From positions 124,001 to 188,000 of the forward strand of contig CAZNXJ010000004.1 of the NCBI GenBank assembly GCA_964577115.1: a stretch of DNA of 64,000 nt, in the 5' to 3' direction. This DNA is from CAZNXJ01 sp964577115 (GTDB taxonomy: Bacteria > Planctomycetota > Planctomycetia > Pirellulales > Pirellulaceae). The notes under the pieces are model-generated. The model was not told the origin of the DNA. It searched no databases and worked only from the letters and a program-made list of their open reading frames with translations. The translations under genes and the position numbers were made by a program. Below are positions 34,623-42,197 of the stretch, piece by piece; the stretch's first letter is position 1; every line of letters starts with the position of its first letter.

Positions 34623-37490
34623 TCACGTGCGGTGCATGAGTTCTTCGATATCGCGGGCCAGTTGCCGAGCAAAAATATTGTCCTGGCAAATACTGCTGAA
34701 CTCGTCTTCAAACTGCTGCCGTGTCGCGGGGGGCCAAAACCGGCATTCCACGATGGCCTGGATGACTTCGTAAGCCGTGCGATCAGCTTCGGCGAGTTCC
34801 TCGAGCGTCCAGTCGGCGAAGGATTCGCCAACGCTGCTAGGATCTTTGGGCAATCGGATATATCCCAGCTTCGCGTCGGGGGGCGCACCGAACTCCCGGG
34901 CCAAATGGCGGTAGAGCGGCAGCTGCAAATCAACCCACTTGCCGCTCGCCTGATGCTGACTTCGCGGCGTTTTGCCCGAGTCGGATGACTTGTAATCAAG
35001 CACCGCCCACTCGCCGGTTCGCTCGTTGAAGTCCACTCGGTCGATCCGCCCCTTAATGTAGATCGTCGTCCCCGGAACCTGGAGCTCGGGAGGCGCCACG
35101 GCGCACGACTTTTCACACGAGCGAATTCTCCAGCCTTGAGCAAACCAGTCGGCCTGCCAGCGTGCAAACGCATCCAGCCGCGCTCGCAACTGCCGAATCT
35201 GCAAATTCACAGCGGGCAAGCGACGCGTGCCAAACTGCTCGGCGACAATTTCGTCGAGCTGATCGTTGAGAAACTGGGCCAGAAGCTTCGCGTCCGGGAC
35301 CTCGACGAACGGGCTCGAGCCGAACCGATCAAGAACGGTGTGGAGCAGGTTTCCAAAGGCGGCCGCGTCCAGCTCTTCGGCCTCATCATGGCACGGTTCG
35401 AGCCGCAGCACGTAGCGCAGGTAGAACCGATAGGGGCAGGCCAAGTACGTTCGAAAAGCAGTAACGGACAGCGTATCCGGCGGTTCGCGCGGAGGCTCAG
35501 GGAGTGGCACGACAAACTCGCCCGCCCCGTCTCGCCGCGCTCCATCACTACTCGCCGCGGCCGTAGCCGGCGCTTTGCGCTGCGTCGTGTCCTTTTTTCC
35601 ATTACGGTCGCGCGCGGCCGCGGCCGGTCCACCGTCGGCCGTGTCGTCGTTTGGCGCCAGGCCGCTCAGCCGCAAAATCCTGCGTGCGATGGTTTCCGGA
35701 TCGGTGGCGAAAATTAGTCGGCTGGGCATGAGCGGGTCGCCGGCCGGATCGCGCCGAGCAACGATGAGCGTCACGTGCGGGCGCGAAGCGGTGAGCGCCT
35801 GCAAGGCATAGGCGTCGCGTGCGTAGCGCCGCTGGTTATCGACCAGTTGCAGGCGGCGGCGCAGGTTGTTCGGCAAAAACAAATCGGCGTTGACCGATGT
35901 GGGTATGACGCCCTCGTTCAGCGACGTCAGTACGGCGGCAGGCGCTAAATCCAGCGGAAGATCCAGCCAGCCGAGCAGTTCCACCATGTCCGGCTCAGGC
36001 GGTCCACTGACCGATTCGTCGCGGAGTTGCTCGATCACGATGCGCACCGCTTCAGCCGCCGACACGAGCGGCTGCACTTCGGCCGGTGCGTGCGTTAATC
36101 CTTCGATCGTTTCGCGGAGCACACGGCAGCCATCGACGGTTTGCCGGTCGGCCTCGACATCGCGATCAAGCTCGCGGTCGCGATAAACTTCGCTCAGCAG
36201 TTTGGTGAGCGGCGAGGCCCAGTCGCCGAGCGGCGCCGAGTCGCCTCGCAGCGGCGCGACGAGCCGTTCGACGTGCTTAACGATTTGAATGAGGCCCTTG
36301 CATTTTTCCTCCGGCCCCCGCCATTCACCCAGCGCGACCGGCAGACACCGCGAGTAGTATTCGTCCAGGTCCGCCAGCCACGGCGGCGGCACCCACGAGG
36401 AGAGCCACCGATACATGTCCGGATGCCGAACCAGGCTGGCGCATTCACGAAACCGGGGCTGCTGCACGTAAGCCGCAATCGCCTCTAGCAGCCGGACGGG
36501 CGGCAACCGCACGACGTGCTGGCCGGCCGCATGATGCACGCGCACTCCCCGGTCCTCCAGGTGCCGAGCGAGCGCGGGAACGAGCTGTTCATCCGGCACT
36601 CCGACAACGACCTCATGCGCGGCGTGCGAGGGAGCAAGCCGCGCGAGTTCCGCACCGACACAGGCCGCTTGCTCGGCCGGCCCCTCCACGAATCGCAGCG
36701 ATGCGTCGTCGAGCGGAATCTGCGCGTCACTCCATTTTTCGGCCCGCAAGCACCCATACGGATCAAAGCGATCGGCGAGCGCCGGCGGCGCGAACACCAG
36801 CGCCGTCACTCGGTCCGCCACCAATTCGAGCATCTGGCGAATCGCGAGCGTCATGTCGGCCACGGCGACTAGGACGATATCAAGCGACGTGGCGCATTCC
36901 TTTCTCTCAATCGCCACGAGCCGCGCGGTTTGAACGTCCCACAGATCGAGCGCATCAAGCTGATCGTGATAACGCTGCTGGATCTTGGCGAGAACCTGCC
37001 ACCGCCGATGCTCGCCCTCGTGCAGACCACTGACCTGCTTGACGACCTTTGCAAACGAAAGCCCTTCCGCAGCCAGTTCGCGGTGCAGCCGCCACAGCAG
37101 CTTGCCCATTTCCAGCCAGCGCACCCAGTCGGAGCGGGCCGGGAGTTCGGTGGCGAGCGCAGCGAGTTCGTCCGGCGACATCGACTGGATCGCGCGCACC
37201 CAGACCAATTGCTGCACCAGATCGCTGGCGTACGGCCGCTTGGCCGGAAAGAGCAGTTCGGGCAGCCGCCCGATCGTCTCGATGCGCGGGGCGACGAGCC
37301 GCAATTGCCGGCTTTCGCATTGGCGGACGAGCGTTTCGAGCAGCTGGCGCTTCGCACGGCTGCCCGGTGTGACCGCGACGACGCCGCTCAGATCCACCTC
37401 GCCGGCCCGGCGATATCGGTCGATCAAGAATTCCGCTGCCGACACCAGTGCCGGACTTTTCCAGTCAAGAAACTTCCGTGTGAGCGCCAT
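34623..37490 (-). CDS. addB: AddB-like PD-(D/E)XK nuclease, helicase-like subunit
   Basis: 955 residues. The N-terminal two-thirds is a UvrD-like fold in which the P-loop position reads VVAVTPGSRAKRQL rather than GxGKT, so it is not expected to hydrolyse ATP. The C-terminal third is a RecB-like nuclease: ACPYRFYLRYVLRLEP, FGNLLHTVLDRFG, DRVDF and AVLDYKSSDSGK carry the conserved H, D and D-x-K residues. The C-x2-C-x5-C iron-sulfur ligands that follow the nuclease in Bacillus AddB are not visible in the tail. The partner AddA is encoded next. The ATG has no strong ribosome-binding site; a candidate promoter lies about 45 bases upstream. Confidence 0.83.
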   Translation of the reverse strand: MALTRKFLDWKSPALVSAAEFLIDRYRRAGEVDLSGVVAVTPGSRAKRQLLETLVRQCESRQLRLVAPRIETIGRLPELLFPAKRPYASDLVQQLVWVRAIQSMSPDELAALATELPARSDWVRWLEMGKLLWRLHRELAAEGLSFAKVVKQVSGLHEGEHRRWQVLAKIQQRYHDQLDALDLWDVQTARLVAIERKECATSLDIVLVAVADMTLAIRQMLELVADRVTALVFAPPALADRFDPYGCLRAEKWSDAQIPLDDASLRFVEGPAEQAACVGAELARLAPSHAAHEVVVGVPDEQLVPALARHLEDRGVRVHHAAGQHVVRLPPVRLLEAIAAYVQQPRFRECASLVRHPDMYRWLSSWVPPPWLADLDEYYSRCLPVALGEWRGPEEKCKGLIQIVKHVERLVAPLRGDSAPLGDWASPLTKLLSEVYRDRELDRDVEADRQTVDGCRVLRETIEGLTHAPAEVQPLVSAAEAVRIVIEQLRDESVSGPPEPDMVELLGWLDLPLDLAPAAVLTSLNEGVIPTSVNADLFLPNNLRRRLQLVDNQRRYARDAYALQALTASRPHVTLIVARRDPAGDPLMPSRLIFATDPETIARRILRLSGLAPNDDTADGGPAAAARDRNGKKDTTQRKAPATAAASSDGARRDGAGEFVVPLPEPPREPPDTLSVTAFRTYLACPYRFYLRYVLRLEPCHDEAEELDAAAFGNLLHTVLDRFGSSPFVEVPDAKLLAQFLNDQLDEIVAEQFGTRRLPAVNLQIRQLRARLDAFARWQADWFAQGWRIRSCEKSCAVAPPELQVPGTTIYIKGRIDRVDFNERTGEWAVLDYKSSDSGKTPRSQHQASGKWVDLQLPLYRHLAREFGAPPDAKLGYIRLPKDPSSVGESFADWTLEELAEADRTAYEVIQAIVECRFWPPATRQQFEDEFSSICQDNIFARQLARDIEELMHRT

Positions 37491-37820
37491 GCGGATTCAC
37501 TCGAAAAGGTTCGTTCCGTCGAGTCGCATCCGGCAGAATACCGCACGCGCCCGCGGACGGCAAAGGGATCGCCTGGTCGGGCTGAACGACGTAGGTTCCA
37601 CCCCCACGGTTACGGCCAAGTGTAGCGGTGGTGCGTGACACGTTTGGTCATCGCGGGGCGAAAAATTTTGCGCGGTGAGCGATTTTCGCGGGAGGAGCGC
37701 GGACTTTCGGAGTCAGCACGGACGTTTTATGATGGTGAACTGCACGGGGAAGCGGCCGTGAGCGGGCTGCTCGACCTCGTTCCGCTGACGTCCTCTTCGC
37801 GCTCGGAGAGTGTCCTTTCG
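37491..37820. other. Divergent intergenic region between addB and aroH
   Basis: 330 bases. It holds the addB promoter candidate (37535-37563, minus) and a weaker aroH -10 (TATGAT at 37728-37733, plus). The aroH frame is open upstream to 37635, but those residues do not belong to the chorismate mutase family, so they are treated as leader. Confidence 0.45.
37535..37563 (-). promoter_or_regulatory. Promoter candidate for addB-addA
   Basis: Minus strand: TTGCCG (37563-37558), 17 bases, TATTCT (37540-37535); each is 4 of 6 to consensus. Transcription would start near 37529, leaving about 38 bases before the addB ATG. Confidence 0.38.
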
Positions 37821-38252
37821 ATGGCCATAATGTGTCGTGGGGTGCGCGGCGCCACCACGGTTGAAAGCAACTCACGGGATGAGATCCTCCGGTCCACGCG
37901 ACAGCTGCTTGCGCTGATGATCCGGCTGAATGGAATCCGTTCCGAGGATGTGGCGAGCGCGATCTTCACCGTGACGGCGGACTTAAATGCCGAGTTCCCT
38001 GCAATGGCCGCGCGCCAGCTCAATTGGATTGATGTGCCGCTCTTGTGCACCTACGAAATCAGCGTGCCGAACGCTCTCGAGCGCTGCATCCGCGTTCTCG
38101 TGAACTGGAATACCGAGAAGAGCCAGCGCGAGATTCAGCACATCTATATTCGCGATGCCGTTCGTCTGCGTCCCGATCTGTCCAAGCTGCCACCCGTTGA
38201 TTTCGAAGAGCTTGAGCAATGGATCGAAGAGCAGATGAAGATGCTCAAGTAA
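37821..38252 (+). CDS. aroH: Chorismate mutase, AroH class
   Basis: 143 residues from the ATG at 37821, where GGAGAG lies 10 bases upstream; this makes the N-terminus MAIMCRGVRGATTVE, as in AroH-class enzymes. The alignment to Bacillus AroH runs the full length: RGxRGATTVE (catalytic Arg), TADLNAEFPAMAARQL, VPLLCTYE (Glu), ERCIRVLV (catalytic Arg), HIYIRDAVRLRPDLS (Tyr and Arg near the active site). It converts chorismate to prephenate for Phe and Tyr synthesis in the cytoplasm, as a trimer. The AroH class is the rarer, non-helical form. No other aromatic pathway gene is nearby. The dehydrogenase gene follows after 26 bases. Confidence 0.93.
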   Translation: MAIMCRGVRGATTVESNSRDEILRSTRQLLALMIRLNGIRSEDVASAIFTVTADLNAEFPAMAARQLNWIDVPLLCTYEISVPNALERCIRVLVNWNTEKSQREIQHIYIRDAVRLRPDLSKLPPVDFEELEQWIEEQMKMLK

Positions 38253-38278
38253 CTCCAGCCACTTCTCCCCCGCCCCTC

Positions 38279-41200
38279 ATGATCGCTCGCCGTGTTCCCG
38301 CCGCCTGGATTGTCGTTTCATTCTTTCTCACCCAGCCCACGTGGCTGACGGCGGCCGACAACAAGGCACCGTACGAACCGAAAGTGGCGGCGGCCTCGGA
38401 CGAGGCCGAGCACGCCATGGCAGGTTTCCGACGCCCGGAAGGGTTCCGCGTGCGGCTGGTGGCGGCCGAGCCGCTGCTGGCGAATCCCGTCGCGTTTTGT
38501 TTTGACGAAGCGGGGCGCATTTATGTCTGTGAAACGTTCCGCCAGGAAGTAGCCGTAACGGATAATCGTTCGTACGACGACCGGTGGGTCGATCACGACC
38601 TGGCGGCGATGACCGTCGCGGACCGCATTCGCTACCATCGCGAACTGCTCGGACCGGCCGCCGAAGAATTCACTCGCTATGACGATCGCCTGCGGCGGCT
38701 CGAAGATGTCGATGGCGACGGCCGATTTGAACAGGCCACGGTATTTGCCAACGGTTTTCACCAGCTTGAAGACGGCACCGGCGCGGGAGTGCTGGCGTAC
38801 CGCGGCCATGTGTACTACACGTGCATTCCGCATCTCTGGCAGCTGCGCGACACCGATGATGATGGACGCGCGGATGAGCGTCGATCGTTGCACTATGGAT
38901 ACGGAGTCCGCGTTGCGTTTCGCGGCCACGACCTGCACGGACTCGTACTCGGCCCGGACGGCCGCCTGTACTTCAGCATCGGCGACCGAGGCTACCACGT
39001 GGAAACCAGCGACGGCACGCTGGCGGATCCGGAAAGCGGCGCCGTCTTCCGATGCAATCTCGATGGTTCGCAGCTCGAGGTGTACGCCACGGGCCTGCGC
39101 AATCCGCAGGAACTCGCGTTCGACGAATGGGGCAATTTGTTCACGGGGGATAACAATTCGGATAGCGGCGACCGAGCACGCTGGGTGTACGTTGCGCATG
39201 GCGGCGATAGCGGTTGGCGCATGGCGTACCAGTATCTGCCGGACCGAGGCCCGTTCAATCGCGAACGCATTTGGCATCCGTTCCATGCAGGACAACCAGC
39301 GTATATCGTTCCGCCCATCGCCAACTTTACCGACGGCCCGTCGGGGCTCGCGTATTACCCCGGTACAGGACTCGGCGCACACTACGAAGGCCGCTTCTTT
39401 CTCTGCGACTTCCGCGGCGCACCAGTCAACAGCGGCGTGCGGACGTTTCGCCTCCAGCCCAAAGGCGCGTTCTTCGAATTAACCGATCCCGAACAAACCT
39501 TTTGGAACATTCTTGCGACCGATGTCGCATTCGGCCCGGATGGCGGCGTATATGTGCTGGATTGGGTCAACGGCTGGAACGGCGAAGGTAAGGGCCGCAT
39601 TTATCGGTTCGACGCGCCCGACGCGGAACGAGACGCGATCGAGCAAGTACGTCAGATCCTGACCGAGGGACTTGCCGAGCGGTCGGCGGACGAAGTTGTC
39701 ACGCTGCTCGGCCACCGCGACCAGCGCGTCCGGCAGGCAGCGCAATTCGAGTTGGTCGAGCGGCAGGAATGGGAGCGGCTCCGCGACGTCGCACAAGATG
39801 CCTCACGCCAGCGGCTCGCGCGTGTACACGCCATCTGGGGACTGGAACAACTGCTCCGTACCAAGAAGTTGAACGCAGCCAGCCAGGTGCTCGTTGCGCT
39901 CGCTTCCGATAGCGACGAAGAAGTCCGGGCTCAAGCGGCAAAAATGATTGGCGAAAGCCGCATTGTGGCCGGAGGAGATGTGCTCCTCGGGCGATTACGA
40001 GACGATTCGCCTCGCGTGCAGTACTTCGCCGCGTGGGCGTTGGGGCGTATCGAGCGATCCGATGCCGCCGAACCGCTCTTGGCGTTGCTGGCAGCCAACG
40101 CGGACCAGGATCCGATCGTCCGGCACGGCGCGATCATGGGCCTGGCCGGCGGCGGCAGCGTCGCGGCGCTCGTCAATGCCACCGAACATCCATCCCGTTC
40201 GGCGCGACTCGGCGCGATTGTCGCGCTGCGGCGGCTGGGAAGCCCCGAGGTCGCGCGGTTCCTGAACGATGCCGATGTCGAACTCGTCGTCGAGGCAGCT
40301 CGAGCGATCCACGATTTGCCGATCGAAGCCGCGCTGCCGCAGCTCGCCGCGCGAATCACCGACGCGCCCACCGATGACGCTCTGCTGCGGCGCGTGCTCA
40401 ACGCGAATTTCCGCTTGGGCGGGGCAGAGCACGCCGACGCCCTGGCCGCTTTTGCCGCTCGAGAAAGCGTTCCCGAATCACTGCGGCTCGAAGCCCTGAA
40501 CATGCTCGGCAATTGGGCGGCGCCTTCGGCGCGCGATCGGGTGCTCGGCATGTGGCGACCGCTATCTCCCAGGTCCACCGATGGGGCGCGTGCCGGCCTG
40601 GCTGCCCATCTGCCGCGTATCCTGACGGCCGGTGACGCCGTGCGGCAGCGAGCGCTCGAGGTGGCGGCGGAACTAGGCATTCGCGAAGTCGCTCCGGCTT
40701 TGAAAAATATCCTGGCGGATGCCAGCAGCGCGGCTAGCTCGCGCGCGAGCGCGCTCGCGGCGCTCCGCGCACTCGGAGACGCCGAAGCCCTCGCGCTCGC
40801 CGAAGGACTGCTCGACGACCCGCAGCCGATCGTGCGCTTGGCGGCCCTCGAAGCGCTTGCCTCCGAACGGCCCGAGCAGGCTCTGCCGCGGCTCGCCGCC
40901 GCATCCAACTCGGGTGAATTAATCGAGCGCCAGCGGGCCTACGCCATACTGGGACAGATCAAGCATCCGGCCGCCGTCGAGGTGCTCAAGTCGGCGCTCG
41001 CTCGAATTCGCACCGGCGACCTGCCGCTCGACACGCAGCTCGACGTTATCGAAGCCGCCGAAGCGCAGCGTCAGCCCGAGCTCGATGAACTCATCAAGCA
41101 GCTTGATGCGCCTCCAGCGGCCGAGAATCCCGTCGCCAGCTACCGCATGGCGCTGGAAGGTGGAGACGCCGAGCGGGGACGGCGCATCTTTTTTGAACGG

Positions 41201-41578
41201 GCCGAGGCCTCCTGTGTCCGGTGTCATAAAGTGCAAGGCCGCGGTGGCGAAGTCGGCCCCGACCTGACCGAGATTGCTCGAACGAAAACACGCGAGTACC
41301 TGCTTGAAGCGCTCGTCGCTCCCAATCGCACGATCGCGGAGAATTTTCAGAGCGTCGTGATTGCAGACGTGGACGGGCGAGTTCACACGGGGGTTGTGCG
41401 GAATGAATCCAGCGAGCAGATCGAGCTGCTAACGGCCGAGGGTGCGCTACTCGTCATTCCTCAGGATGCCATCGAACAACGCTCGGTGGGTAAATCCGCG
41501 ATGCCCGAGGATCTTGCCGAGAAGCTCACCAAGCGTGACATCCGCGACCTGGTCGAATGGCTCAGCCAGCTCAAGTAA
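38279..41578 (+). CDS. PVC-type membrane-bound dehydrogenase with HEAT repeats and CxxCH
   Basis: 1099 residues from the ATG at 38279, chosen because a signal peptide (RRVPAAWIVVSFFLTQPTWL, cut near residue 26) begins there. An N-terminal beta-propeller like those of sugar dehydrogenases follows (GFRVRLVAAEPLLANPVAF, DGRLYFSIGDRG, GLRNPQELAFDEWGNLF; about 45-450). Then come HEAT-like repeats rich in Ala-Leu helices (about 470-910), and last a cytochrome c domain with CVRCHKVQGRGGEVGPDL (about 970-1099). This layout matches the planctomycete family named membrane-bound dehydrogenase; an exported, haem-linked oxidation of a sugar-like substrate is inferred, not proven. The aroH gene ends 26 bases upstream. 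Confidence 0.9.
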   Translation: MIARRVPAAWIVVSFFLTQPTWLTAADNKAPYEPKVAAASDEAEHAMAGFRRPEGFRVRLVAAEPLLANPVAFCFDEAGRIYVCETFRQEVAVTDNRSYDDRWVDHDLAAMTVADRIRYHRELLGPAAEEFTRYDDRLRRLEDVDGDGRFEQATVFANGFHQLEDGTGAGVLAYRGHVYYTCIPHLWQLRDTDDDGRADERRSLHYGYGVRVAFRGHDLHGLVLGPDGRLYFSIGDRGYHVETSDGTLADPESGAVFRCNLDGSQLEVYATGLRNPQELAFDEWGNLFTGDNNSDSGDRARWVYVAHGGDSGWRMAYQYLPDRGPFNRERIWHPFHAGQPAYIVPPIANFTDGPSGLAYYPGTGLGAHYEGRFFLCDFRGAPVNSGVRTFRLQPKGAFFELTDPEQTFWNILATDVAFGPDGGVYVLDWVNGWNGEGKGRIYRFDAPDAERDAIEQVRQILTEGLAERSADEVVTLLGHRDQRVRQAAQFELVERQEWERLRDVAQDASRQRLARVHAIWGLEQLLRTKKLNAASQVLVALASDSDEEVRAQAAKMIGESRIVAGGDVLLGRLRDDSPRVQYFAAWALGRIERSDAAEPLLALLAANADQDPIVRHGAIMGLAGGGSVAALVNATEHPSRSARLGAIVALRRLGSPEVARFLNDADVELVVEAARAIHDLPIEAALPQLAARITDAPTDDALLRRVLNANFRLGGAEHADALAAFAARESVPESLRLEALNMLGNWAAPSARDRVLGMWRPLSPRSTDGARAGLAAHLPRILTAGDAVRQRALEVAAELGIREVAPALKNILADASSAASSRASALAALRALGDAEALALAEGLLDDPQPIVRLAALEALASERPEQALPRLAAASNSGELIERQRAYAILGQIKHPAAVEVLKSALARIRTGDLPLDTQLDVIEAAEAQRQPELDELIKQLDAPPAAENPVASYRMALEGGDAERGRRIFFERAEASCVRCHKVQGRGGEVGPDLTEIARTKTREYLLEALVAPNRTIAENFQSVVIADVDGRVHTGVVRNESSEQIELLTAEGALLVIPQDAIEQRSVGKSAMPEDLAEKLTKRDIRDLVEWLSQLK

Positions 41579-41640
41579 TGCTCGCTACGTGAACGTTCGG
41601 CAAAGGCCCCGTTGCCGGCTCAGCGGTGGCGCAGCGACGC

Positions 41641-42078
41641 TTATGCGCGCCGGTCGCTCGTTGTCCACGGCAATTCAAATTCGCCCGCGTCCCAGGCGGC
41701 AAAGAATTCGAGATTGCTGGTCAGTAGTTTCGGCAGCCGGCGAATCGCCGCCACTTCCATCCAATCCGCACGTGCTACTTCGGCCGGTGCCGGTTGAGGC
41801 TGTGCATCGGGAGCTTCCAGTTCGGCAGACCACCAGGCCAGTTCGACGTTCCACGGCGTGCGACTGCGCCAGAGCCGGCGGAGCGGGCGGATGGCGAGCC
41901 CGAGTTCTTCGTCGAGTTCGCGGCGGAGAGCGTCGGTTTCTGATTCCCCCGGTTCGATGGCTCCGCCGGGGAAACAATACGCGCCGGGGGCCGTTACAAG
42001 TTCCGATCGCTGGATGACGAGCAAGCGGCGGTCGGGACGGCCGATGACAGCGACAACTCCCTGGCGTACCGTGGTCAT
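41641..42078 (-). CDS. Nudix hydrolase (MutT-like)
   Basis: 145 residues from the ATG at 42078 (MTTVRQGVVAVI); the frame opens further upstream but those residues do not fit the family. The Nudix box GGAIEPGESETDALRRELDEE-LG (38-60) matches G-x5-E-x7-R-E-U-x-E-E-x-G-U in full, so it should bind Mg2+ and hydrolyse a nucleoside diphosphate linked to some group X. The arrangement VVAVI plus a LVIQRSELVTAPGAYCFPGG strand is MutT-like, which would clean 8-oxo-dGTP or similar nucleotides, but substrate is not fixed by the sequence. It is divergent from recQ and convergent with the dehydrogenase gene. Confidence 0.9.
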   Translation of the reverse strand: MTTVRQGVVAVIGRPDRRLLVIQRSELVTAPGAYCFPGGAIEPGESETDALRRELDEELGLAIRPLRRLWRSRTPWNVELAWWSAELEAPDAQPQPAPAEVARADWMEVAAIRRLPKLLTSNLEFFAAWDAGEFELPWTTSDRRA

Positions 42079-42141
42079 TTTCCTGATGTTTCCGGCGAAC
42101 GATGGCCTGCGCGACCTCTGCGCGCGCCACGCAGCAAACCC

Positions 42142-42147
42142 TATAAT
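42142..42147 (+). promoter_or_regulatory. Consensus -10 element upstream of recQ
   Basis: A perfect TATAAT at 42142-42147 lies 50 bases before the chosen recQ ATG. No good -35 is seen 16-18 bases upstream. Transcription from about 42154 would give a leader of about 44 bases. Confidence 0.42.
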
Positions 42148-42197
42148 CAAACCGACTCGTGTATACAAATGTATCGGAGCCGGGAAACGCTGCCAGG

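Noticed and set aside
38219..38278. Earlier start for the membrane-bound dehydrogenase inside aroH
   Set aside because: The signal peptide begins at the ATG at 38279; the extra 20 residues overlap aroH and precede the signal.
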